A stretch of 5,921 nucleotides of DNA from an uncultured bacterium. Its GTDB lineage: Bacteria; Patescibacteriota; Patescibacteriia; 2-12-FULL-60-25. A model generated the notes under the pieces. The model was not told where the DNA came from and ran no database searches. It saw nothing but the letters and a program-made list of their open reading frames with translations. A program made the position numbers and the translations under genes. Position 1 is the stretch's first letter. Each line of letters opens with the position of its first letter. Location of the stretch: contig CALBSL010000159.1 of the NCBI GenBank assembly GCA_937968025.1, positions 1 to 5,921 on the forward strand, read 5' to 3'. This document shows positions 5,921 to 5,921 of the stretch, in pieces.

Positions 5921-5921
5921 C

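Noticed and set aside
1..5921. TGA recoding to glycine, as in some CPR lineages
   Set aside because: TGA ends the unknown gene, the prepilin peptidase and FtsE exactly where family lengths predict, and no gene has internal TGA codons.
1..5921. CRISPR array, tRNA, rRNA, insertion sequence or attachment site
   Set aside because: No regularly spaced repeats, clover-leaf sequence, transposase motif or terminal inverted repeats were seen; nearly all bases are explained by coding genes and the longest plus-strand gap is 34 bases.

Overview
The window reads as a bacterial chromosomal fragment of about 52-55% GC, densely packed and using the standard bacterial code (TGA ends several genes). The gene content (short type IV-pilin-like protein, compact prepilin peptidase, FtsEX and an M3 oligoendopeptidase), the very short or overlapping gene junctions and the lack of Shine-Dalgarno sequences would suit a small-genome lineage such as the Candidate Phyla Radiation (Patescibacteria). 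That placement is an impression from protein style, not a demonstrated assignment.

Layout. Positions 1 to about 250 are a foreign-looking, ~72% GC piece encoding the middle of a HAD-superfamily phosphatase. It runs in frame, without its C-terminal catalytic motif, into an ordinary ~52% GC sequence encoding an unrecognised protein that ends at 1048. This is a chimeric junction, either a true recombination or an assembly artefact. From there, five plus-strand genes follow almost without gaps: a single-domain CheY-like response regulator (1045-1428, ATGA overlap with the unknown gene), a prepilin-like protein (1446-1910), a prepilin peptidase (1916-2686), FtsE (start best placed at 2721, ends 3413) and FtsX (3410-4321, ATGA overlap). 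A convergent M3B oligoendopeptidase F gene occupies 4328 to the right edge on the minus strand. It stays open to the edge, so its N-terminus lies outside.

How the genes may work together. The response regulator, pilin and prepilin peptidase form a small pilus/pseudopilus module: the peptidase would cleave the pilin leader after Gly9, and the receiver may regulate assembly or expression. FtsE and FtsX form the ATPase/membrane pair that controls cell-wall hydrolases at division; no murein hydrolase is encoded next to them here. The oligoendopeptidase is a separate transcription unit that degrades cytoplasmic peptides.

I found no clearly new defence, mobile or RNA-based system. The most notable points are the compositional/chimeric junction at the left, the unrecognised protein translationally coupled to the response regulator (with a faint, unproven resemblance to the DprA/SLOG fold), the cysteine-poor N-terminal domain of the prepilin peptidase, and the absence of Shine-Dalgarno sites at every visible start.
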